64,000 bases of DNA from Cupriavidus malaysiensis (GCF_001854325.1 NZ_CP017754.1:1922001-1986000), one strand, 5' to 3'. Positions 19,114 through 28,180 are shown, numbered from the stretch's first letter. A program made the numbers and translations. Notes: generated from the sequence alone by a model not told the origin.

Positions 19114-20964
19114 TTGAGCATTCAAACGGTTTCGGGGTCGCAGTTCGCCAGAATGTTTTGCCTTCGCCCAACGCAATACGCATGGCTTTTGGGGGCGGGT
19201 GCTTCAGCCGCTGCGGGAATCCCCACCGGCTATGCGATGATCACCGACTTCAAAAAGCGGATTTTTTGTGATCTGTCCGGGGCCAAGCTCAAGGAGGTTG
19301 ATGCTGACGATCCGCTCTGGATCCAACGCATCGACACGTTCCTTGCGTCACGCTCGGTCCTCCCGCCGCCGAACGATCCCACGGAGTACGCCGCGGCATT
19401 TGAGGCGGTCTACCCAACACCGCAGGACCGGCGAAACTACATCAGCCTGGCGGTGCAAAAGGGCACGCCGTCCTACGCGCACCGGGTGCTTGCAGGGTTG
19501 ATCACCACCGGTCGCGTCCCTTGCGTGTTCACGACCAACTTCGACAGCCTAGTGGAAACCGCGGCGACGGTGACCGACCAGCTCGTGGCTCCCGATGACC
19601 GCGCTAACCTGTCGGTGTCGGGGATCGACAACGCGGAACGTGCGATGCACGCCCTCGGCGAGAGCCGCGCGCTCTTGGCGAAGATCCACGGCGACTATCA
19701 GTCGGTCAGCCTGAAGAACACCACCGACGAACTGCGTGAGCAGGACGCGCAAATGCGTACGGTCCTGACAAGTGCTTGCGGTCGGTATGGCCTGATCGTG
19801 GTCGGCTACAGCGGGCGCGACGCTTCCGTGATGAATGCTCTGAACGATGCCCTGGCCCAGCCCACGCCGTACCCCGCGGGGATCCATTGGGTAACCCGAT
19901 CGACCGACGGATTGTTGCCGGACGTCCGGGCCTTTCTCGAGGCCGCGGCGGCCAAAGGCGTGCGGGTCACGGTCGTCGAGTGCCAGACGTTCGACGAGTT
20001 GGCGGCAGACATTGCCGATGGTTCGACGTGGCCGCAGCAGCTCGACGCCCACATCGGGTCGTTCGCTCCGCCCAGCGTGGTTAGACCGGTGCCGTTGCCA
20101 ACCAAGGAGCACAGCGCTTTCCCCATTCTTCGTTGCTCGGCCATCCCAGTGCTGGAGATGCCGAGGGTGGCGAGGCGCATCACGCTGGAGCGGAGCGTGA
20201 CCACGCCGGATGCTCGTCAGATGCTGAGGGACGCCGACGTGTGGGCGATCGTCGCCAGCAGAGGAAAGGAAATAGCCGCGTTCGGGAATGACGAAGAGCT
20301 GGCTCGTGCCTTCGGACCAGCGGGCGGGCGGCTCGACGGTACGGTCAACCTGGCACCCGCCGACGACAGTTGGGCGCTCGGACTGCTATACGACGCTTTG
20401 ACGCGAGCCGTCTGCCGAAATCGTCCGCTGAGGGTGCGCTGGCGGCGCAGTGGTCATGCGGTGATGGTTCGAGGTGACTCGGACAAGGAAACGCCGCAAG
20501 CGCGCGAGACGCGGTTGGCCCGGCAGGCCAGACTGCGGAACGCGTATTCGAGCGCGCTATACGGGAAGACGCCTCAGGGGTACCCCTTCCAGGAAGGGGT
20601 AGAGCTTCACCTGGAGCAGGCTGCCGATCGCTGGTGGTTGACGTTCGAGCCGGCCACGTTCGTCGACGTCCCTTATCCCGAACCCGCACAGGATCGCCCA
20701 GACACCGAAACTAGCCTTGACCGTCCGCGCTTCGTCGACCCCACCATCGACTGGCGGCGGGAGCGATGGGCTCAGCGCTACAACCACGTTTGGTCGGCCA
20801 TCATCGACGCGTGGGCCGATACGCTGGCGGGCGATGGGAGCCGCGTTCTGCTGACGACGGGCGTTCCCCAGGACGAAGGCATCGACGCCGTGTTCAAGGT
20901 TTCGCCCATCACGGCGTGGAGCCGTCCGAGCCATGAGCATGCGTACTTCCAAAGGAACCAGTGA
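19114..20964 (+). CDS. SIR2-APAZ effector of a short Argonaute (SPARSA-type) system
   Basis: 616 residues. The N-terminal SIR2 domain shows the NAD-binding GAGAS at 27-31 (WLLGAGASAAAGIPTGYAM), the TNFD loop at 141-144 with catalytic-type N142, HGD at 192-194 with H192, and a GYSGRDASV loop at 231-239. The C-terminal 300 residues have no catalytic motif and occupy the place of the APAZ (analogue of PAZ) domain. In known systems the SIR2-APAZ protein binds a short Argonaute and, on detecting invader nucleic acid, hydrolyses NAD to kill or stall the cell. The TTG start is chosen for GGGAG 5 bases upstream. The next gene, a short Argonaute, confirms the call. Confidence 0.88.
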   Translation: MSIQTVSGSQFARMFCLRPTQYAWLLGAGASAAAGIPTGYAMITDFKKRIFCDLSGAKLKEVDADDPLWIQRIDTFLASRSVLPPPNDPTEYAAAFEAVYPTPQDRRNYISLAVQKGTPSYAHRVLAGLITTGRVPCVFTTNFDSLVETAATVTDQLVAPDDRANLSVSGIDNAERAMHALGESRALLAKIHGDYQSVSLKNTTDELREQDAQMRTVLTSACGRYGLIVVGYSGRDASVMNALNDALAQPTPYPAGIHWVTRSTDGLLPDVRAFLEAAAAKGVRVTVVECQTFDELAADIADGSTWPQQLDAHIGSFAPPSVVRPVPLPTKEHSAFPILRCSAIPVLEMPRVARRITLERSVTTPDARQMLRDADVWAIVASRGKEIAAFGNDEELARAFGPAGGRLDGTVNLAPADDSWALGLLYDALTRAVCRNRPLRVRWRRSGHAVMVRGDSDKETPQARETRLARQARLRNAYSSALYGKTPQGYPFQEGVELHLEQAADRWWLTFEPATFVDVPYPEPAQDRPDTETSLDRPRFVDPTIDWRRERWAQRYNHVWSAIIDAWADTLAGDGSRVLLTTGVPQDEGIDAVFKVSPITAWSRPSHEHAYFQRNQ

Positions 20965-20966
20965 CC

Positions 20967-22412
20967 ATGGACTACAACCTTTCGAAGGCGCCATCGTTTT
21001 CCTTGCTGGACGAGCCGGCCCTCACGTTTAACAGCGAAGACACAGACCTCGACGAGAACCCGCTGCGCGGCCTTTTGCGTTTCGGTGCCTACAACGGCAA
21101 GACGTTCGAGGGCTACACCCCGAAGCTTCGTGTCGCGACAATCGCCCCTGCATCAGGTTGGCCGAAGCTCAAAGGCTTGGTGGACACGATCCGATCAGGT
21201 CACGAGGCGAGCGACCGGCGCAACTACGTGCCGTCGTTCCCCGGATTTGAAAACCTGTTTCGCGTTCCGCTCGTCGCGGGGCCGAAGGACGTGCACATTA
21301 AGTGGCCCGACGATCTCATGGCCCTGGCGCGTACTGGGGCGCCCCATGAGCGGTTGTTTTCGGCGATGTCGGAAGCCATGGCGCGTCTCGATGCGTTGCA
21401 CGATCAGTTTGATGTCGTCTTGGTACATCTCCCTGATGCGTGGGCAACGGCATTCACGGCCAACGGATTCGACGCCCACGACGCGTTGAAGGCCCTTGGA
21501 GCCCGGTACGCCATCCCAACGCAGGTCATCAACGATCGCGTTTTCACATTCCGGCTCAAGGCGTCGTTGGCCTGGCGCCTGGCCATCGCGCTCTTCACCA
21601 AGGCGGGCGGCATTCCCTGGAAACTCGCGCCGATGGTCGGTGTACCAGAAGACACGGCCTATATCGGTCTCGCCTACGCGTTGCGCGGGGACCCCAAGTC
21701 CGCGCAGTTCGTCACGTGCTGCTCGCAGGTGTTCGACGCGGACGGCGGTGGCATGCAGTTCGTCGCTTTCGAGGCCAAGGAGCAGGTGGCGGATCCGCGC
21801 GAAGCCAGACGGAACCCGTTTCTCAGTCGGAGCGACATGCGGGCGGTAATGGCACGTAGCCTGAGCCTCTACCTTGGGCGTAATGGTGGACGGCTGCCGC
21901 GACGTCTCGTCGTCCACAAAACGACGTCGTTCAAGGACGAAGAACTCCAAGGCGTTTTCGACGGCCTGTCGACGGTTCCAGAGGTGGAGTGCATCGAGAT
22001 CGGCAGCAGCGCCACATGGCGTGGCGTGTGGCTGAAGCAGGGAAAGAAGGGCGGACCCAAAAGTGTGCCTGATCGAGCGCCGGTGCCGCGGGGAACTGTC
22101 CTCACGCGAACGGACCGGTCGGCGCTGTTGTGGGCATCGGGCAATGCCCCGTCGGCAGCGCTCAGCGGTGCCTTGTTTTTCCAGGGAAGCAAGAGCATTC
22201 CGCGCCCGCTCAACATCATCCGTCACGCGGGCAGCGGTCCGCTGGAAGTTGCTGCGTTGGAAACCCTCGCGCTGACCAAAATGGACTGGAACAACGACGC
22301 GTTGTACGACCCGGTTCCGGTGACCATTCGCTATTCGCAACGGCTCGCACGTACCATCGCGAATGTGCCAGATCTTCCGGGGCATGCGTACCCCTATCGC
22401 CTCTTCATGTGA
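20967..22412 (+). CDS. short prokaryotic Argonaute (MID-PIWI, catalytically inactive)
   Basis: 481 residues, the usual size of a short pAgo. It begins with the conserved entry (LDEPALTF, then RGLLRFGAYNG). MID-domain PTQ lies at 184-186 and KAGGIPWKL at 212-220. The PIWI part includes VVHKTTSFKDEE (about 315-326) and the terminal TKMDWNND...HAYPYRLFM. The position that carries the first catalytic Asp in active Argonautes reads IGLAYALRG, so it is expected to be a guide-dependent sensor, not a nuclease. The ATG at 20967 is preferred (AAAGGA 10 bases upstream); a GTG at 20961 overlaps the SIR2 stop. Confidence 0.88.
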   Translation: MDYNLSKAPSFSLLDEPALTFNSEDTDLDENPLRGLLRFGAYNGKTFEGYTPKLRVATIAPASGWPKLKGLVDTIRSGHEASDRRNYVPSFPGFENLFRVPLVAGPKDVHIKWPDDLMALARTGAPHERLFSAMSEAMARLDALHDQFDVVLVHLPDAWATAFTANGFDAHDALKALGARYAIPTQVINDRVFTFRLKASLAWRLAIALFTKAGGIPWKLAPMVGVPEDTAYIGLAYALRGDPKSAQFVTCCSQVFDADGGGMQFVAFEAKEQVADPREARRNPFLSRSDMRAVMARSLSLYLGRNGGRLPRRLVVHKTTSFKDEELQGVFDGLSTVPEVECIEIGSSATWRGVWLKQGKKGGPKSVPDRAPVPRGTVLTRTDRSALLWASGNAPSAALSGALFFQGSKSIPRPLNIIRHAGSGPLEVAALETLALTKMDWNNDALYDPVPVTIRYSQRLARTIANVPDLPGHAYPYRLFM

Positions 22413-22417
22413 CTGCT

Positions 22418-23191
22418 ATGTCGAGCCTGACCTCACGTGATCGCCGTTGCCTAGAACCGTTCCTCGACATGGGCAGCGGTCTCGTGCTCAACTTTTCCGA
22501 CCGAACGATGGGTGAGTTCTTCCAGGAACAGGTTGGCCTCAACATCTACGACGAGAAGTACCAGTTCAAAGGCACGTCCAAGGCCAAGCGGATGCGTGCC
22601 TTCTGGGAGCTGGAGTCCGACCACACGGTCGCTCGGGCGCTCGACGCGCTGATCGAATGGGGTGAGGAGTTTCGATGCTTGCCGGACGACCCGCAACAGC
22701 GGGCCGCCGTCGAGGCGATCATTGCCCGGCTGAAACTCAGCAGTCCGGTCCCCGAGGTTGACGCCTTTACGGCGAGCGTCAACGCTCTGGACTTCACCGC
22801 TGCGGCGAAGCACATTCGGGCCGCGATCGAGGCGAACGAGCCCGCCACGGCTTTGGACCGCGTACACGTCTTCATGATGAAGTTCTTGCGGACGCTCTGC
22901 GAGCGACGCGGCATTGCCGTCACGCGCGAGAAACCGTTGCACAGCCTGATGGGTGAGTACGTGAAGCACCTGCGTGGCTCCGGTCAGATCGAAAGCGAAA
23001 TGACCGAGCGGATCCTCAAGACCAGCATCTCGACCCTGGAAGCGATGAACGCGGTTCGCAACGACCAAAGCCTGGCGCACGACAATCCCATGCTGAATCA
23101 CGACGAGGCCGTTCTGATCGTCAGCCACATCGGTGGCCTTGTCCGTTTTCTCAAAACCATCGAAGCGAAGACCCAGGCCAGCCAGTCATGA
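22418..23191 (+). CDS. abortive-infection (AbiJ-N/Abi_C-like) HEPN protein
   Basis: 257 residues. The N-terminal part (GSGLVLNFSDRTMGEFF...YQFKGTSKAKRMRAFW) matches an AbiJ-type N-terminal domain. The C-terminal part (VRNDQSLAHDNP, helix EAVLIVSHIGGLVRFL) matches the Abi_C family and contains R214-x6-H221, the HEPN signature. Such proteins are presumed RNases in abortive infection. The ATG at 22418 is 5 bases after the Argonaute stop, so it belongs to the same operon. Known two-gene SPARSA systems do not require such a partner. Confidence 0.75.
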   Translation: MSSLTSRDRRCLEPFLDMGSGLVLNFSDRTMGEFFQEQVGLNIYDEKYQFKGTSKAKRMRAFWELESDHTVARALDALIEWGEEFRCLPDDPQQRAAVEAIIARLKLSSPVPEVDAFTASVNALDFTAAAKHIRAAIEANEPATALDRVHVFMMKFLRTLCERRGIAVTREKPLHSLMGEYVKHLRGSGQIESEMTERILKTSISTLEAMNAVRNDQSLAHDNPMLNHDEAVLIVSHIGGLVRFLKTIEAKTQASQS

Positions 23192-23709
23192 CCACCCAGA
23201 AGACCTCCAAACGCGGCGAGTTCAACCCCAACTGGCCAGTGCCCGACGATTACCTGCTCGAACTCGGGCGCATGGTGAGCGTGTGGGGCTCCCTCGAATC
23301 GACGACGGCGGTCGCGATCTCGAAACTGGCCGGCTACGAGTCGCCGACCGACATCCGCGCGTTGGCGATGGTGGCGCACAGCAACTTCCAGCAGCGGGTG
23401 GACATCGTAAGCTCCCTGTGTGGGCAGCTCGTGGATCAGGTGCCTCATTTAAAGGACTACGAGGCCGTCATCAAGAAGGTACGGGCGGCCCAGGCGGGGC
23501 GCAACAAGTACGCGCACAACGCGCTTTCTCTGGACGAGGATGGTCTGGTTCACATCGCATACATGTCGGCCCGCGGCACCTTCAAGACCAACGTTGAGAT
23601 CGTGCGGGTCGCCGACATCAAGGAGGTCACCGCCAAGATCCACGAAGCGGCGGTGGCGCTGCATGGATTGATCACCAATACCGCAACCAAACCCATGTGG
23701 GAGCGCTGA
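23188..23709 (+). CDS. HEPN-motif protein, last gene of the Argonaute operon
   Basis: 173 residues, mostly helical, no known family recognised. RNKYAH gives R105-x4-H110 within AQAGRNKYAHNALSL, a HEPN-type motif. It overlaps the Abi_C-like gene by four bases (ATGA), so the two are translationally coupled. The pairing of two HEPN-like proteins after SIR2-APAZ/pAgo suggests a second effector arm, or a toxin with its binding partner. This is inference from motif and position. Confidence 0.65.
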   Translation: MTTQKTSKRGEFNPNWPVPDDYLLELGRMVSVWGSLESTTAVAISKLAGYESPTDIRALAMVAHSNFQQRVDIVSSLCGQLVDQVPHLKDYEAVIKKVRAAQAGRNKYAHNALSLDEDGLVHIAYMSARGTFKTNVEIVRVADIKEVTAKIHEAAVALHGLITNTATKPMWER

Positions 23710-23748
23710 GCGCAGGTTGGGCAACAGCGTTGGCGGCTTGGGCGGAGG

Positions 23749-24465
23749 TCATCGGCGTTTGCTCAAGCGCAGCGTTCGAAGGCAGCGCCTCCACCAGGCC
23801 CTCTTCGGGTAGGGGGCCGGCAGGTTGCGGAAGCGGAAGGGGGTCCCGCTCTCGGGGGCTTCCAGGAAGATCCGCAACCCGATGTTGCCTGGGCGCGGGT
23901 CCGTCTCCTCGAAGATCCGCTCGAAGTCCGCCTGCGCCACCGGGTCCGGGCGACCGTCGGGCCACTTCGCGAACGCGTGGACGATGACCGCCGAATGCGG
24001 TTCGATCCCGCCGGTGCGCTGGGCCCGGGGGACGGCGACGGGTTCGCGGTAATAGGTCGGCTGGTGGTACGCGTCGCCTTGGAGCGCGAGGTAGAACAGG
24101 TTGCGCCAGTGCTCCTCGTGGTCGTCGGCGATCCGGCGGTGGACCTTCACGCCGATCTCGCGCTTCAGCGCCTTGTACGTTTCCAGGTTGCGGGCGGCCG
24201 TCAGCCAGTTCAACCGGTTGGGCGGGACCGGGGCGGTCTGGGTGCCGTCAACGGTCAGGGCGTTGTACGCGCGTTCGAGCGCTCGCACGGCCTGGTCGAG
24301 CAGCGCCGCGCTTTTCTGGTAGCGCAACGGGCGGGTGATGGCGAAGACCGAGATGAGCACGGTCACCACCGGCACGGCACCGGCCAGCAGCCGCAGCTCG
24401 CCTTCGGTGAGGTGCTCGATGAACGACATCACCGCCGTCCACGTGTGCGACAACCACGCGATCAT
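23749..24465 (-). CDS. membrane-anchored hypothetical protein, 238 aa
   Basis: One strong membrane span (LAGAVPVVTVLISVFAITRPL, about residues 27-47) is followed by a cytoplasmic-type helical and charged region with many Trp/Tyr and a basic C-terminus (RRCLRTLRLSKRR). GGAGGT precedes the ATG, which overlaps the stop of the NucS-like gene upstream (ATGA). It is therefore the last gene of a minus-strand operon with a nuclease and may anchor that system to the membrane. The family is unknown. Confidence 0.7.
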   Translation of the reverse strand: MIAWLSHTWTAVMSFIEHLTEGELRLLAGAVPVVTVLISVFAITRPLRYQKSAALLDQAVRALERAYNALTVDGTQTAPVPPNRLNWLTAARNLETYKALKREIGVKVHRRIADDHEEHWRNLFYLALQGDAYHQPTYYREPVAVPRAQRTGGIEPHSAVIVHAFAKWPDGRPDPVAQADFERIFEETDPRPGNIGLRIFLEAPESGTPFRFRNLPAPYPKRAWWRRCLRTLRLSKRR

Positions 24466-25307
24466 GCCCGACCTCCGGGTGCGGGCACGCTCAGCGCGAC
24501 GGGCGCGAGGTCCACGCTCAGGCGGTACTCCATGAGCTGAACGCGCGGGGCGACCTTGCCGGCGTATTTCAGCTTGTCGGAGATCGAGTTCGCCACGATC
24601 ACCCCGGACACGGTCTTGCCCTTGGCCACGTGGTGCTCGATCCACCCCATGTAGCGCTGCACCTGACCCAGCGCGGCGTCCGGCCCCCGGCCCAGCTTCA
24701 GCTCGAACACCACGAAGTTCCCCTCGCGATCCAGGAACACGAGGTCGGCGGGCCCGCAATCGGTCTGGTACTCCACGCCGTCCCGTCCGTCGGCGTCGAC
24801 GAACAGGGTGAGGGGGCCGTGCGTGGTGGTGCTGGGCGGGTTCCGCGCCAGGTAGTCCCGCAGGTGGCTCTCGAGCGCGAACGCTCCACCGCCGAACCCA
24901 TCGTCCACCGGCTCGGCGGTGTCGATGTCGGGCGTGGCGGGCACCTCTTCGGTGGAGTCGTCCACGCGGCGGACCTTCAACCCCTCGGGGGTCTCCTCGA
25001 TCGACCACAGGCCGTGCTTGTCAGGGTCGTACCAGACGACCTTGCCGCGCCCGGTGGCGTAGAGGAAGTCGTACGGCCCGTTGGCCAGGCGGGGTTTCTT
25101 GTTCTCCGGGTAGTGCACCCGGCTCGGGCGGTTGACCGTGCAGATGACGATCTGACAGTTCACCGTTCCCACGTTCAGGTCGGGGTAGTCCTGAGCCAGG
25201 ATCTGCCGGATCTCGGCGTTGCTGATCTCACGGCCCAGGCCGAGCGGCTTCACCGCGTCGCGGATCAGTTGCCAGATGGGCGGGCGGTTGGTGGGGGTGG
25301 TGCTCAC
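24462..25307 (-). CDS. NucS-like PD-(D/E)XK nuclease with N-terminal winged-helix-like domain
   Basis: 281 residues. Residues 10-100 form a helical/winged region (IWQLIRDAVKPLG...ISNAEIRQIL...YDFLYATG) resembling DNA-binding modules of restriction proteins. Residues 145-235 match the NucS/DUF91-type nuclease: E146 in ESHLRDYL, D188 in PADLVFLD, E202-x-K204 in FELKLG, and GQVQRYMGW. The GTG at 25307 fits the domain start. It likely cuts DNA. It lies between a tandem methyltransferase gene upstream and a membrane protein with which it is translationally coupled, so a restriction role is likely. Confidence 0.75.
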   Translation of the reverse strand: MSTTPTNRPPIWQLIRDAVKPLGLGREISNAEIRQILAQDYPDLNVGTVNCQIVICTVNRPSRVHYPENKKPRLANGPYDFLYATGRGKVVWYDPDKHGLWSIEETPEGLKVRRVDDSTEEVPATPDIDTAEPVDDGFGGGAFALESHLRDYLARNPPSTTTHGPLTLFVDADGRDGVEYQTDCGPADLVFLDREGNFVVFELKLGRGPDAALGQVQRYMGWIEHHVAKGKTVSGVIVANSISDKLKYAGKVAPRVQLMEYRLSVDLAPVALSVPAPGGRA

Positions 25308-25440
25308 GGCTCGGGTCCCTCGCGTTGGTCTTGTCGCTGGGCGCCACGCCCAGGCAGGCACCGATTGAACCACGTCGCATCGTGCGGGCACCAGCGGAAA
25401 AGTGTTGCTCTCGGTCGCTGCGCGAACCACCCCCGGGGCT

Positions 25441-25530
25441 GGAGGCCCGGGCGGGGACAACCGGTGCTGACGCCGATGAGGCCGCAGGCGGGGTTCGTGC
25501 GCAGGAGCCCCCGGCTCCGAGGTCTTGCAC
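25441..25530 (+). repeat. structured intergenic element, copy A
   Basis: Contains CCGGTGCTGACGCCGATG and a GGAGCC-CCC-GGCTCC hairpin, matching the copies at 35267 and 37657. It lies in the 295-base gap between the NucS-like and tandem-methyltransferase genes, antisense to both. A second hairpin (AGGGGTGC-CGTT-GCACCCCT) lies near 25555-25574. Confidence 0.55.
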
Positions 25531-25602
25531 GGGACACCGTCGACCCGGACGGAAGAGGGGTGCCGTTGCACCCCTTAGCCCCGCGCCCGGCGAACCGCTG
25601 GG

Positions 25603-28125
25603 CTACACCGTCGTCGGCACCGCGATCACCGGCGGCACCACCGGCGTCACCGTCACGACCTCCGGCACCATGCGGAGCTGGTTCGGCGTGAACGTCCGGT
25701 AGCGTCCGGTCCACAGCTTGCCGCGACGGTAAAGGAAGCGCCACGTGCTCGGCGCTGCCAGCAGGGCCTTGACCCGGTGGTGGTCGGCCGGGTTCTTCGC
25801 ACGCACCACGAAGCCCGACGCCCACAGGAAGCGCCCACCGAGTTGCCCGGGGGTCACGTCAACCGGCGTCATCGGGCCGTCCACCATGCACGGCACCAGC
25901 AGCAGACACTCGTTCGGGTCGAACGCGTAGAGCCCCTGCTTGCGCCCGTAGGCGTGCCACGCCTCGTAGCCGCGCAGGTCGCCCCCGTCGCGTGCGTGCA
26001 GCAGGTCCGAGTGGCCACGGAACCAGTCCAGCACCTCGGGATCGAGCTGCGCCTCGGGCACCACCTTCAGCTCCGCGTCGTACGGGCAGAGCATGCGGTG
26101 GGCGTGCTGGACGTCGGCGAGCGTCTCGGTCTTGGTCAGCTTCAGGAACAGCGGGGCGTCCTGCAACGGCAGGCGCACCTCGCGCCCGTGGCGGTTCGTC
26201 GCACGCACCGCGTCACCGTCGACCGTCCAGTTCTCCACCACGTACGCCCCGTTGGCGTTGGTGTTCACCCCCACCAGCACCTCGGCGAGTTCGTCCAGCG
26301 TGGTGGCGTCGGGGTCGATCGCGTCCCCGGGCATCGCCGGGTCCAGCGCCCACGCAGCCGGGCCCATCGCTTCGTCGCTCTGGCGGAACGCGACCGTCCA
26401 CGGGGTGTCGCTCTCGTGCGGCATGTCCGTGCGGAACAGCACCGGTGCCTGGGTGGCCGGGCCGGTCACCACGATCGCGGTCAGCACGCTCGCCCCCAGC
26501 GGCCCGAGGAAGACGCGGCGGTGCTCGAAGTCCACCACCGAGCGGACACGCGGGCGCAGCAGGTTGCGCAGGGCCGTCCCGGCCTTGGTGCGCATCCACG
26601 CGTTCGGGGCGATCACCACCGAGCGGTCCGACTGGCTCTGCGCCTGCTCGATGAAGGCCTGGTAGAGGTCTGCCATTCCCTTCGCGCAGGTGCTGAACGA
26701 CGCGCGCACGCGCTTTGCGTAGTCCTTCGGCAGCTTGCCCAGCCCCACGTACGGCGGGTTGGCGATCGTCACGGAGAACGTGCCGGGCCAGCCGTCGAAC
26801 AGGGCATCCCCGACGCGGGCGTTCAGCTCCGACGTCACGCCGTGCTCGGAGAAGAACGTGCGGTAGAGCGTGCGGAGATCTTCGACCGCCTGACCGTCCA
26901 GATCACCGACGAACAGCTTCTGCTCGCAGTAGCGCGCGACCTGCTCGTGCGTCAGGCCACGGGCCAGCCAGTGGGCGACGATGGCGAACACGATCGACCC
27001 ACGGCCGCACGACGGCTCCAGCACCGTTTCGTGGGGCTGCAGGCGGGCCAGCTCGACCATCGCGCTCGCCAGCTCGAACGGGGTGTAGACGACCCCGCCG
27101 ACCATGCGCCCCTGGGCGTCCATCCCCGACGCGCGGACCAGCTCGGCGATGCGCTCGTACACCGCCGGGATCGTCATGGGCGCGACGGCAGGCTCCGCCA
27201 CCGGCTCGGTCGGCGAAACGGCGGCCGGTTCCTCGACGGCCGGCTGGACCACCACCTCGGCGACGTCCGCGAACCAGTCGGTGGCGGCGAACAGGCGGTC
27301 GACCACGGCGGTCTCGTAGGCCCGCACCATCTCGCCGTTGGCGATGCTCGGGTTCCCGGCGACGCAGGCCTTGATCGGGGACCAGTCCACGGCTTCGAAG
27401 AGCGCGCGGACCTCGGCGACCCGGTTGCGGTCGGTCACGCGCACGAGGCGGTGGGAGTTCTTGCTCAGGTGCTTGGCGTCGAGGTCCTTCACCGCGCCGG
27501 CGTTCACCCCGATGCGCTGGATCGCGAAGTCGGCGGTGTCGCGCTGGGCGTACGGCACGAACGCGAAATCCGCGTGCGTGGTGGGCAGCACGATCAGCGC
27601 GCGCTGCTCGTCGCGGCGCTCCCACACCTGGAAGACCGTGGGCACCGCGGCCGGCTGGCCCTCGAAGATGAACGCGTCGAGCGGCAGCACCTCCTCGTGG
27701 ACGAGGTGGAACGCGCGGGCGAGCTTGTTCTGGACCGACGGTTTTTGCCACGAGCGCGGCACGATGAACGCGATGCGTTCGGCGCCCAGCTCGGCGCAGC
27801 GGTTGAAGAACGCGACGTCGTGCTTGAACGGCGGGTTGCCCACCACCACGAGCGGGCGATCGTCACCGGTCGGGGGCGTCCAGTTAAGGAAATCCGCCTG
27901 AACGGCCCCCGGGCACTTCGGGTCGAGGTCCACCCCGAGGGCGTCCTCGGGCAGCAGCGAGAGGAATGCCCCGGTGCCGCACGACGGCTCGAGCCAGCGC
28001 ACGCCGTGCGACCAGCGATCACCGAGGTGGTCGGCGATCAGCTCGTCGAAAAGGCGTTGAGCCAGTTGGGGGTTGGTGTAAAACTGGTCGAGATCACGAC
28101 CGATGGAGTTGCGTTGGGTCTTCAC
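25603..28125 (-). CDS. fusion of two N6-adenine-type DNA methyltransferase domains, 840 aa
   Basis: Two complete methyltransferase modules in one chain. The first has LEPSCGTGAF at 45-54 and NPPF at 97-100. The second has LEPSCGRGS at 369-377 and NPPY at 456-459. They are joined by a Pro/Val/Glu-rich linker (about 292-318). A long C-terminal region (about 560-840), like that of Eco57I/type IIG enzymes, may be a target-recognition domain. It starts with GTG at 28125 downstream of a paired TGAGTCGC inverted repeat. With the downstream nuclease it resembles an R-M system. Confidence 0.82.
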   Translation of the reverse strand: MKTQRNSIGRDLDQFYTNPQLAQRLFDELIADHLGDRWSHGVRWLEPSCGTGAFLSLLPEDALGVDLDPKCPGAVQADFLNWTPPTGDDRPLVVVGNPPFKHDVAFFNRCAELGAERIAFIVPRSWQKPSVQNKLARAFHLVHEEVLPLDAFIFEGQPAAVPTVFQVWERRDEQRALIVLPTTHADFAFVPYAQRDTADFAIQRIGVNAGAVKDLDAKHLSKNSHRLVRVTDRNRVAEVRALFEAVDWSPIKACVAGNPSIANGEMVRAYETAVVDRLFAATDWFADVAEVVVQPAVEEPAAVSPTEPVAEPAVAPMTIPAVYERIAELVRASGMDAQGRMVGGVVYTPFELASAMVELARLQPHETVLEPSCGRGSIVFAIVAHWLARGLTHEQVARYCEQKLFVGDLDGQAVEDLRTLYRTFFSEHGVTSELNARVGDALFDGWPGTFSVTIANPPYVGLGKLPKDYAKRVRASFSTCAKGMADLYQAFIEQAQSQSDRSVVIAPNAWMRTKAGTALRNLLRPRVRSVVDFEHRRVFLGPLGASVLTAIVVTGPATQAPVLFRTDMPHESDTPWTVAFRQSDEAMGPAAWALDPAMPGDAIDPDATTLDELAEVLVGVNTNANGAYVVENWTVDGDAVRATNRHGREVRLPLQDAPLFLKLTKTETLADVQHAHRMLCPYDAELKVVPEAQLDPEVLDWFRGHSDLLHARDGGDLRGYEAWHAYGRKQGLYAFDPNECLLLVPCMVDGPMTPVDVTPGQLGGRFLWASGFVVRAKNPADHHRVKALLAAPSTWRFLYRRGKLWTGRYRTFTPNQLRMVPEVVTVTPVVPPVIAVPTTV

Positions 28126-28180
28126 GAGGTCCGCTCCGAAGTGGATGGACCTCTACTTTTTTCTCCCACACCTCCGTAGC

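Noticed and set aside
17116..19176. 686-codon minus-strand open frame across umuDC
   Set aside because: Different frame from umuC and umuD, Arg/Pro/Gly-rich and motif-free; the two polymerase genes are certain.
19114..20964. TIR-type effector (SPARTA)
   Set aside because: The N-terminus has SIR2 motifs (GAGAS, TNFD, HGD), not TIR.
20961..22412. Long, catalytically active Argonaute
   Set aside because: The protein is 481 aa, has no N or PAZ domain and lacks the catalytic Asp positions; it fits a short pAgo paired with APAZ.
25777..28179. 800-codon open frame on the plus strand
   Set aside because: It is antisense to the tandem methyltransferase, is His/Arg/Val-rich without domains, and reflects GC-rich codon bias on the other strand.
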